A DNA stretch of 64,000 nucleotides from Clostridium_AM sp900759715 (GCA_900759715.1 CAAEXF010000091.1:1-64000); one strand, 5' to 3'; positions 51,819 through 61,540 are shown, counted from the first letter of the stretch. Numbers and translations are program-made. Notes: generated by a model from the letters alone, not told the origin.

Positions 51819-53371
51819 AGATAAGGAACATAAGACTCAAAGATATAGATATTAAAAAAATAAATTTCAAAAAGATAAATCTGAAAAAGATAAATAAGAG
51901 CATAACACTAAAGCTGTTTGTAGTAACGGCTTTAGTGTTTATTGTATTTATAAGCAGCACGCTGGTAATTCAATCCTTATTTTTTGGCCAATTCTATATG
52001 TCAAAAAAGAAAAATGATTTACAAAATGGAATAGAAAAGTTTAGGACTTCTTATAACAAAACTACGGATGAACAGAAGATAGCAGAACTAATAAGGGACT
52101 TTGAGGATGCAAACAATGCTAAAATGCTTATACTAAGCAGCAATGGTAAATCGAAATTTATAACCAGGCCAGGCAGCGAAAAAACAGAAGCTTTAAAGCT
52201 TAGAGTAATAAATGACATAATAAAAAAGTGGACAATGGATCCAAGTATAATCATAGATATAAAAGCAAGCAACAAACCAATAACTATACTAACTGACAAA
52301 AGAGGTAATGAAACCCGATATATGATAAGTGCAGTACCAGACAATAGCAAAGATGAAATTATATTCGCGGTAACCTCACTACAACCTGTAAATGAAGCAT
52401 CTTCTGTAATTAAGGAATTTTATTTTTATTTTTATATTGTGGCTTTATTTTTAATAGTAATATTATCTTTAATATATTAAAATATGGTAACCAAGCCACT
52501 ATTAGAATTAAACGATTCTGCTTCTAAAATGGCTGATCTGGACTTTTCGAAAAAATGCAATATAAACAGAGAGGATGAAATAGGAAATTTAGCGGATACT
52601 CTAAACTTTCTATCTGAAAATCTGAATAAATCTCTTACATCATTAAAAGATGCTAATTATAAATTAGAGGAAGACATAGAAAAAGAAAGAAGATTAGAAA
52701 AGATGAGAAAGGAATTTGTAGCAGCAGTATCTCATGAACTTAAAACACCTATAAGCCTTATAGGTGGATACGCAGAAGGGCTAAAAGACGATATATTTGA
52801 AGGTGAAGAAAAAGATTATTATATCGATGTTATAATAGATGAAAGCAAAAAGATGGCAAACTTAGTCGCAGATATGCTTGATTTATCTCAACTAGAATCT
52901 GGAAACTTTAAGTTAGTTAAAGAAGAATTCTATATAGATGAACTTCTGAAAACTACAATAAAAAAGTTTGCTGCTGTTTTCAACGACAAAAATATAAAGT
53001 TTGATATAAATTTCATTGAAAACACAAAGGTTCATGCAGATTGGAGCAGAATGGAGCAGGTTATAACGAATTTTATTACAAATGCCATAAGACATACAAA
53101 TGAAGACGGAAGTATAATGGTTAATATTGAACAACAAGAGGATAGAGTTTTGATTTCAATAGAAAACACAGGGGAAAACATCTCAGAGGATGAGATAGAT
53201 AAAATATGGGATAATTTTTATAAAATTGATAAGGCTAGAACTAGAAAACTTGGAGGCACAGGAATAGGACTTGCAATTGTTAAAAATATTCTTATGCTCC
53301 ACGGCAGCGAATATGGAGTGAAAAATACTGATAAAGGAGTAAAGTTTTATTTTACACTGAAAAAGGTTTAG
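51815..53371 (+). pseudogene. Sensor histidine kinase split by one in-frame TAA
   Basis: One frame runs from ATG 51815 to 53371 with a single TAA at 52478-52480. Part one (221 residues) has an odd basic start with repeated KKIN units, a membrane segment (about 31-52), an external domain and a second segment ending at the stop. Part two resumes AAT-ATG (52484) with HAMP, HisKA (VAAVSHELKTPISLIGGYAE) and HATPase (NFITNAIRHT, GTGIGLAIVKNI). No ribosome site precedes 52484. The stop lies just where membrane helix meets HAMP. Either a recent nonsense mutation, or the halves are made by readthrough or restart. Confidence 0.8.
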
Positions 53372-53372
53372 T

Positions 53373-53409
53373 AAATATGTCCACTAATTTTTAATTAGTG
53401 GACATATTT
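53373..53409. terminator. Bidirectional terminator, 16-bp stem
   Basis: AAATATGTCCACTAAT pairs perfectly with ATTAGTGGACATATTT around TTTTA. It separates the kinase gene from the converging ger operon. Confidence 0.85.
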
Positions 53410-54515
53410 TATGTTTTATGTACATTAGAAGAAGATAGTTTACGCACTTTTATTTCAGCAGCAATAAGTATGATTAGTGGTAATATAACTTGATGTGGTA
53501 TTGCATAGTAAGGCCATACATTGAAAGCCCAGTCCATCATCTCCATTGTATTTTTAAAGTTAAATATAGAAAAAATGAGAGTTAATAATGCTATAGGTGT
53601 TGCTAAAAATCTATAATCATCAATGTTAAGTACTTTTGCTATACCACGACAGACGGCTAACATGTCTATAGTAGCCTTTATAAATATATTTATAATTAGC
53701 ACAATGATTACTGTTGCCTCCATTCTTTCTATAAAGGTGCCAAGTCTTATTATACTAACAGAGATATATGATGGGAAATAATTGATATTCATAGTATCCG
53801 AGCCTAGAACTAATATATTTTTTAAGCTATTTACAAATAGTGTTAATGATCCTATTATTAATCCATATAGATAAATTTTATAAGATGATTTTTGATTTTC
53901 AAAGGAAGAAAAAACCATGGTAAACACAACTGTTTCAGCAAAGGGAAATGAAAGTGCAGAAAATGCTCCAGAAACAACTGGTTGAATACCATCATAAAGT
54001 ATAGGCAAAAGATTGTTTATATTCATTTGCGTAGATGATAAAATGATTGTAATTAAAATTACAGCTATAATATTTACAATAATAAAAAGCTCACTCCAGC
54101 GTCCTAATACCTCAATGCCTAATTTAAGAGCAAAAATACATAAAAGTATAAAAAATATCATAGGTACTACTACAGGTGTGTCTGGGTATACTACTATATT
54201 AGTAAATTCAGAAAAATTTCTTAACACCAACACAGCTAAGTAGAATGAAAACCAAATATATATAATGCTTAATATTTTACCTATAATATTTCCGAATACA
54301 ATATGTAAAATATCAAATAAGTCTTTTCCAGGAAAGAGGTATAGAAGTCTGGAATATATCAAAACAACTGGAATAGAAAGTAATGTGCCAATAATAATGG
54401 CTAACCAAGTATCATTTTTAGCATTTGATGCTGTACCTATTAGTAAAGAACTTCCCAATATAAACATTACTACTAAACATATGCCTTGTTTATCAGAGAC
54501 TATTTCTTTATTCAT
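53409..54515 (-). CDS. Spore germinant receptor B subunit (GerAB family)
   Basis: A 368-residue protein with about ten membrane helices, in the amino acid permease-like GerAB/Spore_permease family (start ISDKQGICLVVMFILGSSLL; SRLLYLFPGKDLFDI). B subunits bind the nutrient germinant in the inner spore membrane. It is the last gene of the operon, with ATGGAGGAACAAT before the ATG. A forespore (sigma-G) promoter is expected upstream of the first gene, but I could not place one. Confidence 0.9.
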   Translation of the reverse strand: MNKEIVSDKQGICLVVMFILGSSLLIGTASNAKNDTWLAIIIGTLLSIPVVLIYSRLLYLFPGKDLFDILHIVFGNIIGKILSIIYIWFSFYLAVLVLRNFSEFTNIVVYPDTPVVVPMIFFILLCIFALKLGIEVLGRWSELFIIVNIIAVILITIILSSTQMNINNLLPILYDGIQPVVSGAFSALSFPFAETVVFTMVFSSFENQKSSYKIYLYGLIIGSLTLFVNSLKNILVLGSDTMNINYFPSYISVSIIRLGTFIERMEATVIIVLIINIFIKATIDMLAVCRGIAKVLNIDDYRFLATPIALLTLIFSIFNFKNTMEMMDWAFNVWPYYAIPHQVILPLIILIAAEIKVRKLSSSNVHKT

Positions 54516-54564
54516 ATTGTTCCTCCATATTAATGAAGAATTTATACTTTTATCTAAAAGTATG

Positions 54565-54777
54565 TTATTTTTTTATAATAGTAAACACTATTTTTTCTAT
54601 CGCAGAAGCAGGACTAGGTATCTTTACTTCCAAACTAAGTAGAACACTCAATATTAATGAAATAGCCATAAAGATAATATAAGTTATCAACATATTTTTT
54701 TTTCTATTTCGTATCATTGGAATAATTTCTATGATAATAATTAATATATAAATTAAAGCTATACCAGCTGCGTACAT
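54565..54777 (-). CDS. Small two-helix membrane protein in the ger operon (D-type subunit)
   Basis: A 70-residue protein with two membrane segments (about 2-22 and 29-48) joined by a basic loop (IRNRKKN) and a short tail. It lies between the C and B subunit genes with AGGAGAGTAGACT before its ATG. Some Bacillus and Clostridium receptor operons carry such a small D-type protein, which modifies receptor function. The assignment is by size, topology and position. Confidence 0.75.
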   Translation of the reverse strand: MYAAGIALIYILIIIIEIIPMIRNRKKNMLITYIIFMAISLILSVLLSLEVKIPSPASAIEKIVFTIIKK

Positions 54778-54780
54778 AGT

Positions 54781-55938
54781 CTACTCTCCTATCCTAATCG
54801 GCTTTGATATTTTGCCGCTGCCTTTTATAGTTAAGTCTACGTTAACATTGAATTGCATCTTAGAAAATACCTTTTCATCAGTGTAAGGAATGCTTTTCCA
54901 GATGTCAGGATGTTGTCTTTTGATAATATCACCAAATCCAAATATGTCACTTTTATAATTTGTTTGAACTTTTTTTAATAGTATTTCTATTCTAGTTTTT
55001 AATAATTGCTCCGCATCTTTTTCTAATTTACTTCTTCCAGGCTCATCAATAAAATTTTTAGTGCCTGCTACTTCATCGATGGCAACAACTGTATCAATAT
55101 TTATGTCCATGGTAAAGCTTTCATTTTGGTAAGTAGAATTTATTTTAGTTTTGCTTTTGAAAATTTCTAATGATACATCTGTATCAGTATTATCCGGTTG
55201 TTTCATCACCAATGAACCTTCATGAATCTTATTCTTTATAAATAAAAAATCCATTGTTTCTTCACCATCAAGGTATCCCACTAATTTATCCTGTTTAAAT
55301 ATAGCAGTACCATAAATTTCTGGAAAGGTAAATTCATTAACTTTTTCAATTTTTACTACTGGTGCTATAGCAGAGGTAGTATTACTTGATATATCTCTTC
55401 TAAATCTCCAAATATCCATCTGGGGGAATTTATATATGGGATTTTGACTTCTAATTATCTCATTTAAATGAGTAGAAGTAACATCATTTGATGATATTTT
55501 CTGCTTTAATACATCATGTGCAGTTATACCGTGACTTATAAGTATCCAAGTATTTTGCCTTGGTTCAGAATCTCTGTTAATCCAATCAATTGCAGCCACA
55601 ATTCCATTTGATGCAATATTTTCGCTTATTATTATAACCTTTGTATGCCCCCAATAGATTTTTTTACCGGTTACCAATATTAAATTTCTTACAGCATCAA
55701 ATATAGTTTTTCCTCGTGCTGAAAAAAGCTGGGAAGATACTTTTGTAGAACCTCTAGAAGGTTCCGTATTAATTAATTCCGCAGTAACTATATAATTGTT
55801 GTTATCATCGTCTTTATCTATTGAAACTCCTGCAGCCAGCCCTAATTGTTCAACTTCTCTATAATTCCAACAACCTGTAGATAGAAAAACATTACTAATT
55901 ATATAGATAAATAAAATTGATAATTTAATAAATTTCAT
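54781..55938 (-). CDS. Spore germinant receptor C subunit (GerAC lipoprotein)
   Basis: A 385-residue lipoprotein: signal peptide with lipobox FLSTGCWNYREVEQ (Cys about residue 23), then the three-domain Ger(x)C fold (QLGLAAGVSIDKDDDNN; GKKIYWGHTKVIIISENIA; C-terminal RIEILLKKVQTNYKSDIFGF). It is anchored to the outer face of the inner spore membrane and is needed for the receptor complex. It starts 3 bases after the A subunit gene. Confidence 0.92.
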   Translation of the reverse strand: MKFIKLSILFIYIISNVFLSTGCWNYREVEQLGLAAGVSIDKDDDNNNYIVTAELINTEPSRGSTKVSSQLFSARGKTIFDAVRNLILVTGKKIYWGHTKVIIISENIASNGIVAAIDWINRDSEPRQNTWILISHGITAHDVLKQKISSNDVTSTHLNEIIRSQNPIYKFPQMDIWRFRRDISSNTTSAIAPVVKIEKVNEFTFPEIYGTAIFKQDKLVGYLDGEETMDFLFIKNKIHEGSLVMKQPDNTDTDVSLEIFKSKTKINSTYQNESFTMDINIDTVVAIDEVAGTKNFIDEPGRSKLEKDAEQLLKTRIEILLKKVQTNYKSDIFGFGDIIKRQHPDIWKSIPYTDEKVFSKMQFNVNVDLTIKGSGKISKPIRIGE

Positions 55939-55941
55939 ATT

Positions 55942-57477
55942 TTATTTTAAACCTTCTTTATCACTATTTTGGCGTTTTAAGTTATTAGAAATTAATTTTG
56001 GCCGTTTTTTCATAAATATTTGTGGTGCTCGAATAGATGTATCCTTTAAATCTTGAAAAGTAATTGCCCCGGTTCCTGAGTTTAACATAAATGGAACGCC
56101 AAAACTCCTAAGAGATGTAAGATACAGGAATACAGCTATTAAGGTGAAAATATATCCATATAATCCTAAAAATGATGTCATAATTAAAAATATTATTCTA
56201 ATAGGTAATACTCCGGTAAATTGAGGAATTAAAAAGCTGGAAATTCCCGTTAGAGCAGTAACGATTACTATAGGCGCACTAATAAATCTTGCATTTACAG
56301 CTGCATCACCCAGAATTAATGCACCAACAATACTTACTGCCTGACCAATAGGCTTAGGAATTCTAGTGCCTGCTTCACGCAGTAATTCAAAGGTGAGAGT
56401 CATTATTAATACCTCAACTAAAGTTGGAACTGCAACTCCTTGTCTTGAAGCAGAGATACTTATAAGCAGCTGGGTAGGTATAAGTTCTTGATGAAAGTTT
56501 ACCAAAGCTATATACATAGCAGGAGTGCTAGTAGATAAAAAGAAACCGCTCCATCTAATAAGTCTATTAAAAGATGCAAATAGGTAGTTATTATAATAAT
56601 CCTCGCTTGCTTGAAATCTCTCTAAAAAAATGCAAGGTAGTGTTAGCACAAAGGGAGTTCCATCACATACTATAGCAATTCTTCCTTCGAGCAGCCTACT
56701 AACAACAACGTCTGGTCTTTCAGTACTATTTATAGTTTTAATAAAGGAAAAAGGGGAATCCGTAATAAGTTCTTCTATATAGTTAGAGTCTATAATGCCG
56801 TCAATTTGAATTTTATTTAATCTGCTATATAATTCTTGTAATATTTTCTCTTGTGCCAGTCCTTCAATATAACATACACAAATATTAGTTTTTGTGCGGG
56901 TACCTAATTCCTTAAATTTAAACTTTAAATTTGGATTTTGAATTCTTCTTCTAATCAAGGATAAGTTTACTTTTAAATTTTCTATAAAGCCTTCCCTAGG
57001 TCCCATAACCACACCTTCAGATAAAGGCTCTTCAATTGATCTAGTTTCAAAGCTAATTGTATCTATTATTAATATTTCCTCACAATTATCGATTAATAAA
57101 GCGGTACATCCTGAAATTAATGATTTCACTATTTCATTAATATCTGAGGTTTTTTTAATTCTGCTGGATTCTATAACATTTTTATATAATATATCCGCAA
57201 AATTATTTTGAGCATTTACGATATCTGAGTTCATAATTGGCCTTAGAATATACTGATTTAATGTAGTACCATTAACCATGTAGTCTATGTATATCATACA
57301 AAATTTCGTTAAACAATTTTTATTATTTTCAAACTTTCGATATGTTAGTGTATCATCATTAATAAAAATTTGTTTAAAAATGTTGATGTTATCCTCTAAA
57401 GACATTGTCAACTTTACGTTATATTGTATATTACCAAAGGCATCTTCAGTTTTTACATTATTACTGTTATTAGACAT
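55942..57477 (-). CDS. Spore germinant receptor A subunit (GerAA family)
   Basis: A 511-residue protein with soluble N-terminal half and four to six membrane helices in the C-terminal half. Conserved GerA blocks are visible: SLIRRRIQNPNLKFKF, GTRTKTNICVCYIEGLA, RPDVVVSRLLEGRIAIVCDG, ASRQGVAVPTLVEVLIM and RIPKPIGQAVSIVGALILGD. A subunits form the ion-conducting pentamer of the receptor. First gene of the operon; AAAGGAGTTCTT precedes the ATG. Confidence 0.94.
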   Translation of the reverse strand: MSNNSNNVKTEDAFGNIQYNVKLTMSLEDNINIFKQIFINDDTLTYRKFENNKNCLTKFCMIYIDYMVNGTTLNQYILRPIMNSDIVNAQNNFADILYKNVIESSRIKKTSDINEIVKSLISGCTALLIDNCEEILIIDTISFETRSIEEPLSEGVVMGPREGFIENLKVNLSLIRRRIQNPNLKFKFKELGTRTKTNICVCYIEGLAQEKILQELYSRLNKIQIDGIIDSNYIEELITDSPFSFIKTINSTERPDVVVSRLLEGRIAIVCDGTPFVLTLPCIFLERFQASEDYYNNYLFASFNRLIRWSGFFLSTSTPAMYIALVNFHQELIPTQLLISISASRQGVAVPTLVEVLIMTLTFELLREAGTRIPKPIGQAVSIVGALILGDAAVNARFISAPIVIVTALTGISSFLIPQFTGVLPIRIIFLIMTSFLGLYGYIFTLIAVFLYLTSLRSFGVPFMLNSGTGAITFQDLKDTSIRAPQIFMKKRPKLISNNLKRQNSDKEGLK

Positions 57478-57601
57478 AAGAACTCCTTTGCTTTTATGGA
57501 AAATGTAATTAATTATGCTGTTAATATGAAGTATTTGTTATTATTGAGTATTTATTCATGGGATTTTAAAGATTAGTTTCCTTGTAAATATGGAGCAAAC
57601 T

Positions 57602-57642
57602 AAAAGACTTTATCCGATTATTGGTTACGAATAAAGTCTTTT
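57602..57642 (-). terminator. Terminator of the amidase-like gene
   Basis: AAAAGACTTTAT pairs with ATAAAGTCTTTT; it directly follows the stop of the minus-strand gene 57651-58175. Confidence 0.7.
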
Positions 57643-57650
57643 AAAAATAT

Positions 57651-58175
57651 TTAGACTGTTATTTTTAAAAAATGTTGCTTAGCTGCAGGCCATGAACTGT
57701 AATAGGGTATGTTTAAAGCTTCAAAAGTGTGATGAGATATTAAAGGTACACCATTTGAAATTGATGTAACAATAGCAGAGTGAAATTTTAGTCCCTTGTT
57801 ATCCTCGAAAAATACAAGGTCACCAGGTTCAACTAATCTTATATTATCAACTTCTAAGCCTTTAGCACCAGGTCTTTTTGATTCTTGATTAATTCTTAAG
57901 AACCAATAAAGTGAATGTGCTACAGCCCATGATACTGACCAAGAATCATCATTTGTATTTGAAGTGCTCTTATTATTGTACCACCAAGGATTACTTGAAT
58001 TATGAATCATAGGAGCCCCTCCAGCAAGTAAACATTGGGAAATAAAATTAGCGCAATCTCCACCTACATTTTGATCAAGTTGAAAGTACCTAAAGGCTGG
58101 ATTTGGCTTTAATGCGTATTTAACTGCATAGTTGACAGCGGCAGCCCTCGAGTAGAAGTTTTGTCTAGAAAGCAT
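57651..58175 (-). CDS. Amidase_6-type cell-wall hydrolase-like protein
   Basis: A 174-residue protein of the Amidase_6 (putative amidase) family, a papain-like fold. It has NVGGDCANFISQCLLAGGAP (catalytic Cys about 41), the NPWWYNN block and a later HSAIVTSI (catalytic His). No signal peptide, so a cytosolic or spore-located role is possible; many relatives are sporulation proteins. ACTAGGAGACTTTTT precedes the ATG. It stands next to the ger operon, which fits a spore role, but this is inference. Confidence 0.85.
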   Translation of the reverse strand: MLSRQNFYSRAAAVNYAVKYALKPNPAFRYFQLDQNVGGDCANFISQCLLAGGAPMIHNSSNPWWYNNKSTSNTNDDSWSVSWAVAHSLYWFLRINQESKRPGAKGLEVDNIRLVEPGDLVFFEDNKGLKFHSAIVTSISNGVPLISHHTFEALNIPYYSSWPAAKQHFLKITV

Positions 58176-58419
58176 AAAAAGTCTCCTAGTAATTATTTAT
58201 ATTTATATATTATGCTGATTTAAATATATAGTGAAGCTTGAATTAGGAGGAGTACTCGATATGGTAGGAAGTACATAAATAATATTGCAGATAATTACAA
58301 CTAATTGAAATAATCTGGTAGTTCAGTATGGTTATTTACAATTTATTAATATTGTTGCCACTAAAGTGTAACAAAAAGAATGTAAAATTTATTTATAGGA
58401 TTTTTCAAGAGGTGAAGTA

Positions 58420-60306
58420 ATGAATATAAATAAATTAAAAAATAGCACTTTAATTAATATTTGCAAAGAAAATGCAGATATTATAATGTTTTTTATATTA
58501 ATTTTCACAAAAATAATGTTTTATGCTAAACAGATTTCTCCTGAGTATTTATATATTGGAGTAACACATCCAGTGTTTGCATCAGTGCTGGTATTGGTAA
58601 GTTTTTCAGTACTTTTCAGGTACAATAAGAGAATAAAGTATCTATATATATTAGATATAGTGATAAGCTTAATGCTTATGGCGGACCTTATGTATTATAG
58701 GTATTTTAAAGATGTAATTACTGTAGCATCATTAAAAAATGTGAAATTATTAGGAGGAGTTTCTTCAAGTGTTGGAAGTTTATTTAGCTTAAAGGACTTA
58801 CTGTACTTAGCAGACATTGTAATTTTAATACCTTTTGTTAAGAAGTATAAAAATAAAGAAAATATTAAAAAAAAGCCTTTATTAAGTAAGTTTGCTGTAT
58901 TTAGTATAATGTTCATAGTTGGAGTTACTATAAATGCTAAATCTGTTTATGCTGTTTCAAAGGAACAGCCAACTTTATTAAGTTCCATGAGCAATAGAAT
59001 ATATTTAACTAAATTGATTGGAAATTTAAACTTCCACGCAATAGACGCATACAATTATGTAAGTACAAAAGTAAAAAATTCAAAAAGTTTATCTTCTCAG
59101 GAGCAGCAGGAAATTAAGAGCTTTTTAGAAAATAATAATAATTCCTCTGGCACTTATTTAAAAGGGGTAGGAGAGGGTAAGAATCTAATTGTTATTCAAG
59201 TAGAGGCTTTACAGCAGTTTGTAATAAATAAAAAGGTAAATGGCCAGGAGATAACTCCTAACTTAAATAAATGGTTGAATAAAAGTTTGTATTTTGATAA
59301 CTATTTTTATCAAGTTGCTGGTGGAAATACTTCCGATGCAGAATTTATGTCAAATAATTCATTGTACCCAGCTCAATCCGGTGCGGCGTATTATAGCTAC
59401 AGTGGTAATCAATATGATTCCTTGGCAAAACAGTTGAAGGACAAAGAGTATTATACTGCTGCTCTTCATGGATACAATGAAGGTTTTTGGAATAGAAATG
59501 TTATGTATAAATCTGAAAAGTTTGATGATTTTTACGGTGAACATAGTTTTAATGTAAATGAAACTGTAGGATTAGGATTAAGTGATAAATCCTTCTTAGA
59601 TCAATCAGTAGATAAATTGAAGTCATTTCAGCAGCCTTACTATTCATTTTTGATTACTTTAAGTAGTCATTTTCCATATGATGATGTAGAAGGCTATGGC
59701 AACTTCGATGTAGGAGAATATAATAATACTTTACTAGGAAATTATTTAAAGGGAATACATTATACAGATGAACAATTGGGAATGTTCCTAGATAAATTGG
59801 ACAAGGAAGGCATAACACAAAATTCTATTATCGTACTGTATGGAGATCACTTTGGGATTCCTAGAGATAACATAGAAGAATTATATAAATTTGAAAATAT
59901 GAGTAATGTGAATGACTTGCAGTGGTTTCAATATCAAAAGGTTCCTCTAATTATCCATTTCCCTGAAGATGCTAATAAAGGAGTAAATCATACTTATTCA
60001 GGACAAATGGACCTTTACCCAACTTTAGCGAATTTATTCAATCTGCCTAAGCAATATATGTTTGGAAAGGATATATTAAACAGCGATAATGGTAAAGTCC
60101 TGTTTAGAAATGGTTCTTTTACTGATGGAAATATTTTTTACGTTTCGTGGACAAACACCTATTATGATATTAAGTCAGGAAAACAAATTGAAGAAACAGA
60201 TCAATTAGCTAAGATGAAAGAGGAGTATAATAAGGAGCTTCAATACTCCGATGATATTTTAAATCATAACTTGATAAAAGTATTTGAAGCTAATAATAAG
60301 AAGTAA
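58420..60306 (+). CDS. LtaS-like phosphoglycerol transferase (sulfatase family)
   Basis: A 628-residue enzyme: four or five N-terminal membrane helices (about 20-180), a linker, then an extracellular sulfatase-fold domain with catalytic Thr in AGGNTSDAEFMSNNSLYP (about 300), VIQVEALQQF, SSHFPYDD and YGDHFGIP metal ligands. Family members polymerise glycerol phosphate for lipoteichoic acid or modify related polymers. AAGAGGTGAAGTA precedes the ATG. It is a single gene, followed by a large palindrome (60325-60387). Confidence 0.9.
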   Translation: MNINKLKNSTLINICKENADIIMFFILIFTKIMFYAKQISPEYLYIGVTHPVFASVLVLVSFSVLFRYNKRIKYLYILDIVISLMLMADLMYYRYFKDVITVASLKNVKLLGGVSSSVGSLFSLKDLLYLADIVILIPFVKKYKNKENIKKKPLLSKFAVFSIMFIVGVTINAKSVYAVSKEQPTLLSSMSNRIYLTKLIGNLNFHAIDAYNYVSTKVKNSKSLSSQEQQEIKSFLENNNNSSGTYLKGVGEGKNLIVIQVEALQQFVINKKVNGQEITPNLNKWLNKSLYFDNYFYQVAGGNTSDAEFMSNNSLYPAQSGAAYYSYSGNQYDSLAKQLKDKEYYTAALHGYNEGFWNRNVMYKSEKFDDFYGEHSFNVNETVGLGLSDKSFLDQSVDKLKSFQQPYYSFLITLSSHFPYDDVEGYGNFDVGEYNNTLLGNYLKGIHYTDEQLGMFLDKLDKEGITQNSIIVLYGDHFGIPRDNIEELYKFENMSNVNDLQWFQYQKVPLIIHFPEDANKGVNHTYSGQMDLYPTLANLFNLPKQYMFGKDILNSDNGKVLFRNGSFTDGNIFYVSWTNTYYDIKSGKQIEETDQLAKMKEEYNKELQYSDDILNHNLIKVFEANNKK

Positions 60307-60324
60307 ATATAGGATTTCAAACTA

Positions 60325-60387
60325 GAAAATTGACTTACACCCCGGACTATGCTTCCAAGCTTCAGTCCGGGGCGTAAGCCAATTTTC
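60325..60387 (-). repeat. Palindromic repeat family 2, full copy
   Basis: Two 24-base arms (60325-60348 and 60364-60387) pair with only two A-C mismatches on the plus strand. Both become G-U pairs on the minus strand, so the minus strand is probably the folding one. The 15-base loop contains a small GCTT/AAGC hairpin. Fragments occur at 36971 and 47669. Confidence 0.75.
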
Positions 60388-60483
60388 GGCCTTGTAGCCC
60401 TATAGAAACCTTGTTGTAAGATATAAGCTGTGCTATTATATACTAAGAGTATTTAATACAGGAGGATAGAGATAAGCAGACAT

Positions 60484-60530
60484 ACAAAATCTGTGATTTT
60501 GATATGGTCGCTTACTCATTCGACGATAGG
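60484..60530. repeat. Relic of the hairpin nested in repeat C, in the ppaX leader
   Basis: The stretch AAGCAGACATACAAAATCTG then TGATTTTGATATGGTCGCTTAC aligns with the 20-bp-stem hairpin at 61734-61776 but with its pairing partly lost. It stands between an AGGAGGATAGAG ribosome-like site (60461-60472) and the active AGGAGAAGGAG of ppaX, as if it had been inserted between an older ribosome site and the gene. Confidence 0.45.
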
Positions 60531-60544
60531 AGAAGGAGTTTCAT

Positions 60545-61198
60545 ATGATAAAAGCTATTTTGTTTGATTTAGATGGTACACTAATAAATACAAATGAACT
60601 TATAATACAAAGCTTCAAATATGCATTTAACAAACTTTTTAATAGAGAATTGCCAAGAGAAGAGATAGTGGAAACCTTTGGTGAGCCACTTAGGGACTCA
60701 ATGGCTAAATACGATGCAGATAAAGCAGATTTAATGGTAAGCACTTTTAGAGTTTACAATGAGAGTAATCATGATGATATTGCAACAATATTTGAAGGTG
60801 TAAAGGAAGGCATTGAGCTGCTTAGCAATGCTGGAATAAAATTAGGGGTGGTAACTTCTAAAAGAAGACCTATGACGGAAAGAGGTCTCAAATTAATTAA
60901 CATATATGATTATATGGATGTTATTGTAACGCCTGAAGATACTAAAAATCATAAGCCATTAGGTGATCCTGCGCTAAAAGCTTGTGAACTATTAGGAGTT
61001 TTACCACAGGAGGCAATAATGGTAGGGGACAGCCATAACGATATTCTTTGCGGAAGAAATGCAGGCTGCAGAACTTGCTTAGTTAAATATACAGCTCTTT
61101 CATTAGAGGAACTTATGGAGTATAATCCAGATTATGTTATAGACAGCATAGAAGACTTAGAAAAAATATATAAGGATTTAAATAAGAAAGCTGTTTAG
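60545..61198 (+). CDS. ppaX: PpaX-like HAD phosphatase
   Basis: A 217-residue HAD phosphatase with FDLDGTLINTNE (nucleophile Asp9), ETFGEPLRDSM, VVTSKRRPMTERGL, NHKPLGDPALKA and MVGDSHNDILCGRNAG. This pattern and length match PpaX, which hydrolyses pyrophosphate made by HPr kinase/phosphorylase; phosphoglycolate phosphatase is the alternative. GGAGAAGGAGTTTCAT precedes the ATG. A strong terminator overlaps the stop. Confidence 0.8.
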   Translation: MIKAILFDLDGTLINTNELIIQSFKYAFNKLFNRELPREEIVETFGEPLRDSMAKYDADKADLMVSTFRVYNESNHDDIATIFEGVKEGIELLSNAGIKLGVVTSKRRPMTERGLKLINIYDYMDVIVTPEDTKNHKPLGDPALKACELLGVLPQEAIMVGDSHNDILCGRNAGCRTCLVKYTALSLEELMEYNPDYVIDSIEDLEKIYKDLNKKAV

Positions 61199-61238
61199 TG
61201 AGGTATGTTTTAAAACATACCTCACTTTTATATTTTTT
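61198..61238 (+). terminator. Strong terminator after ppaX
   Basis: GTGAGGTATGTTTT and AAAACATACCTCAC form a perfect 14-bp palindrome followed by TTTTATATTTTTTTC. Confidence 0.85.
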
Positions 61239-61282
61239 TCTTTATAATTTAATGTCATGAGCATTGTTAGTATATATGATTT

Positions 61283-61332
61283 CATGATAGTGATTTTCAC
61301 AGAGTGCTATGGAGCAGTAATCGGATAAAATG
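61283..61332 (+). repeat. Right-end fragment of structured repeat family 1
   Basis: CATGATAGTGATTTTCACAG, AGTGCTATGGAGCAG and TAATCGGATAAAATGA align with positions 61764-61820 of copy C (GATAGTCGCTTTCACAGAG ... TCATCGGATAAATTT). The left two thirds are gone. Confidence 0.5.
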
Positions 61333-61371
61333 ATTTCTTCTTACAGATACTAACACTTGGAGGTGATACTA

Positions 61372-61506
61372 ATGGTGAACAAACGTAAGGTAAAAGATAA
61401 AGAGTATGCAAACTTAGGAATAAGAAGAAATGCTAATGGAGATTTTGAATATATCGACCCTTCTGAAAAAAATAAATCTAAATATGAATCAATAAAAAGG
61501 AGATAA
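61372..61506 (+). CDS. Small conserved basic protein, 44 residues
   Basis: MVNKRKVKDKEYANLGIRRN then NGDFEYIDPSEKNKSKY and a basic end. A good CTTGGAGGTGATACTA site precedes the ATG, and a perfect hairpin follows its stop. The basic, soluble nature suggests nucleic-acid or ribosome contact; no function is known to me. Confidence 0.65.
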   Translation: MVNKRKVKDKEYANLGIRRNANGDFEYIDPSEKNKSKYESIKRR

Positions 61507-61540
61507 CAGTAAATTTTTGTGAATATAGAGTTGATATTGT

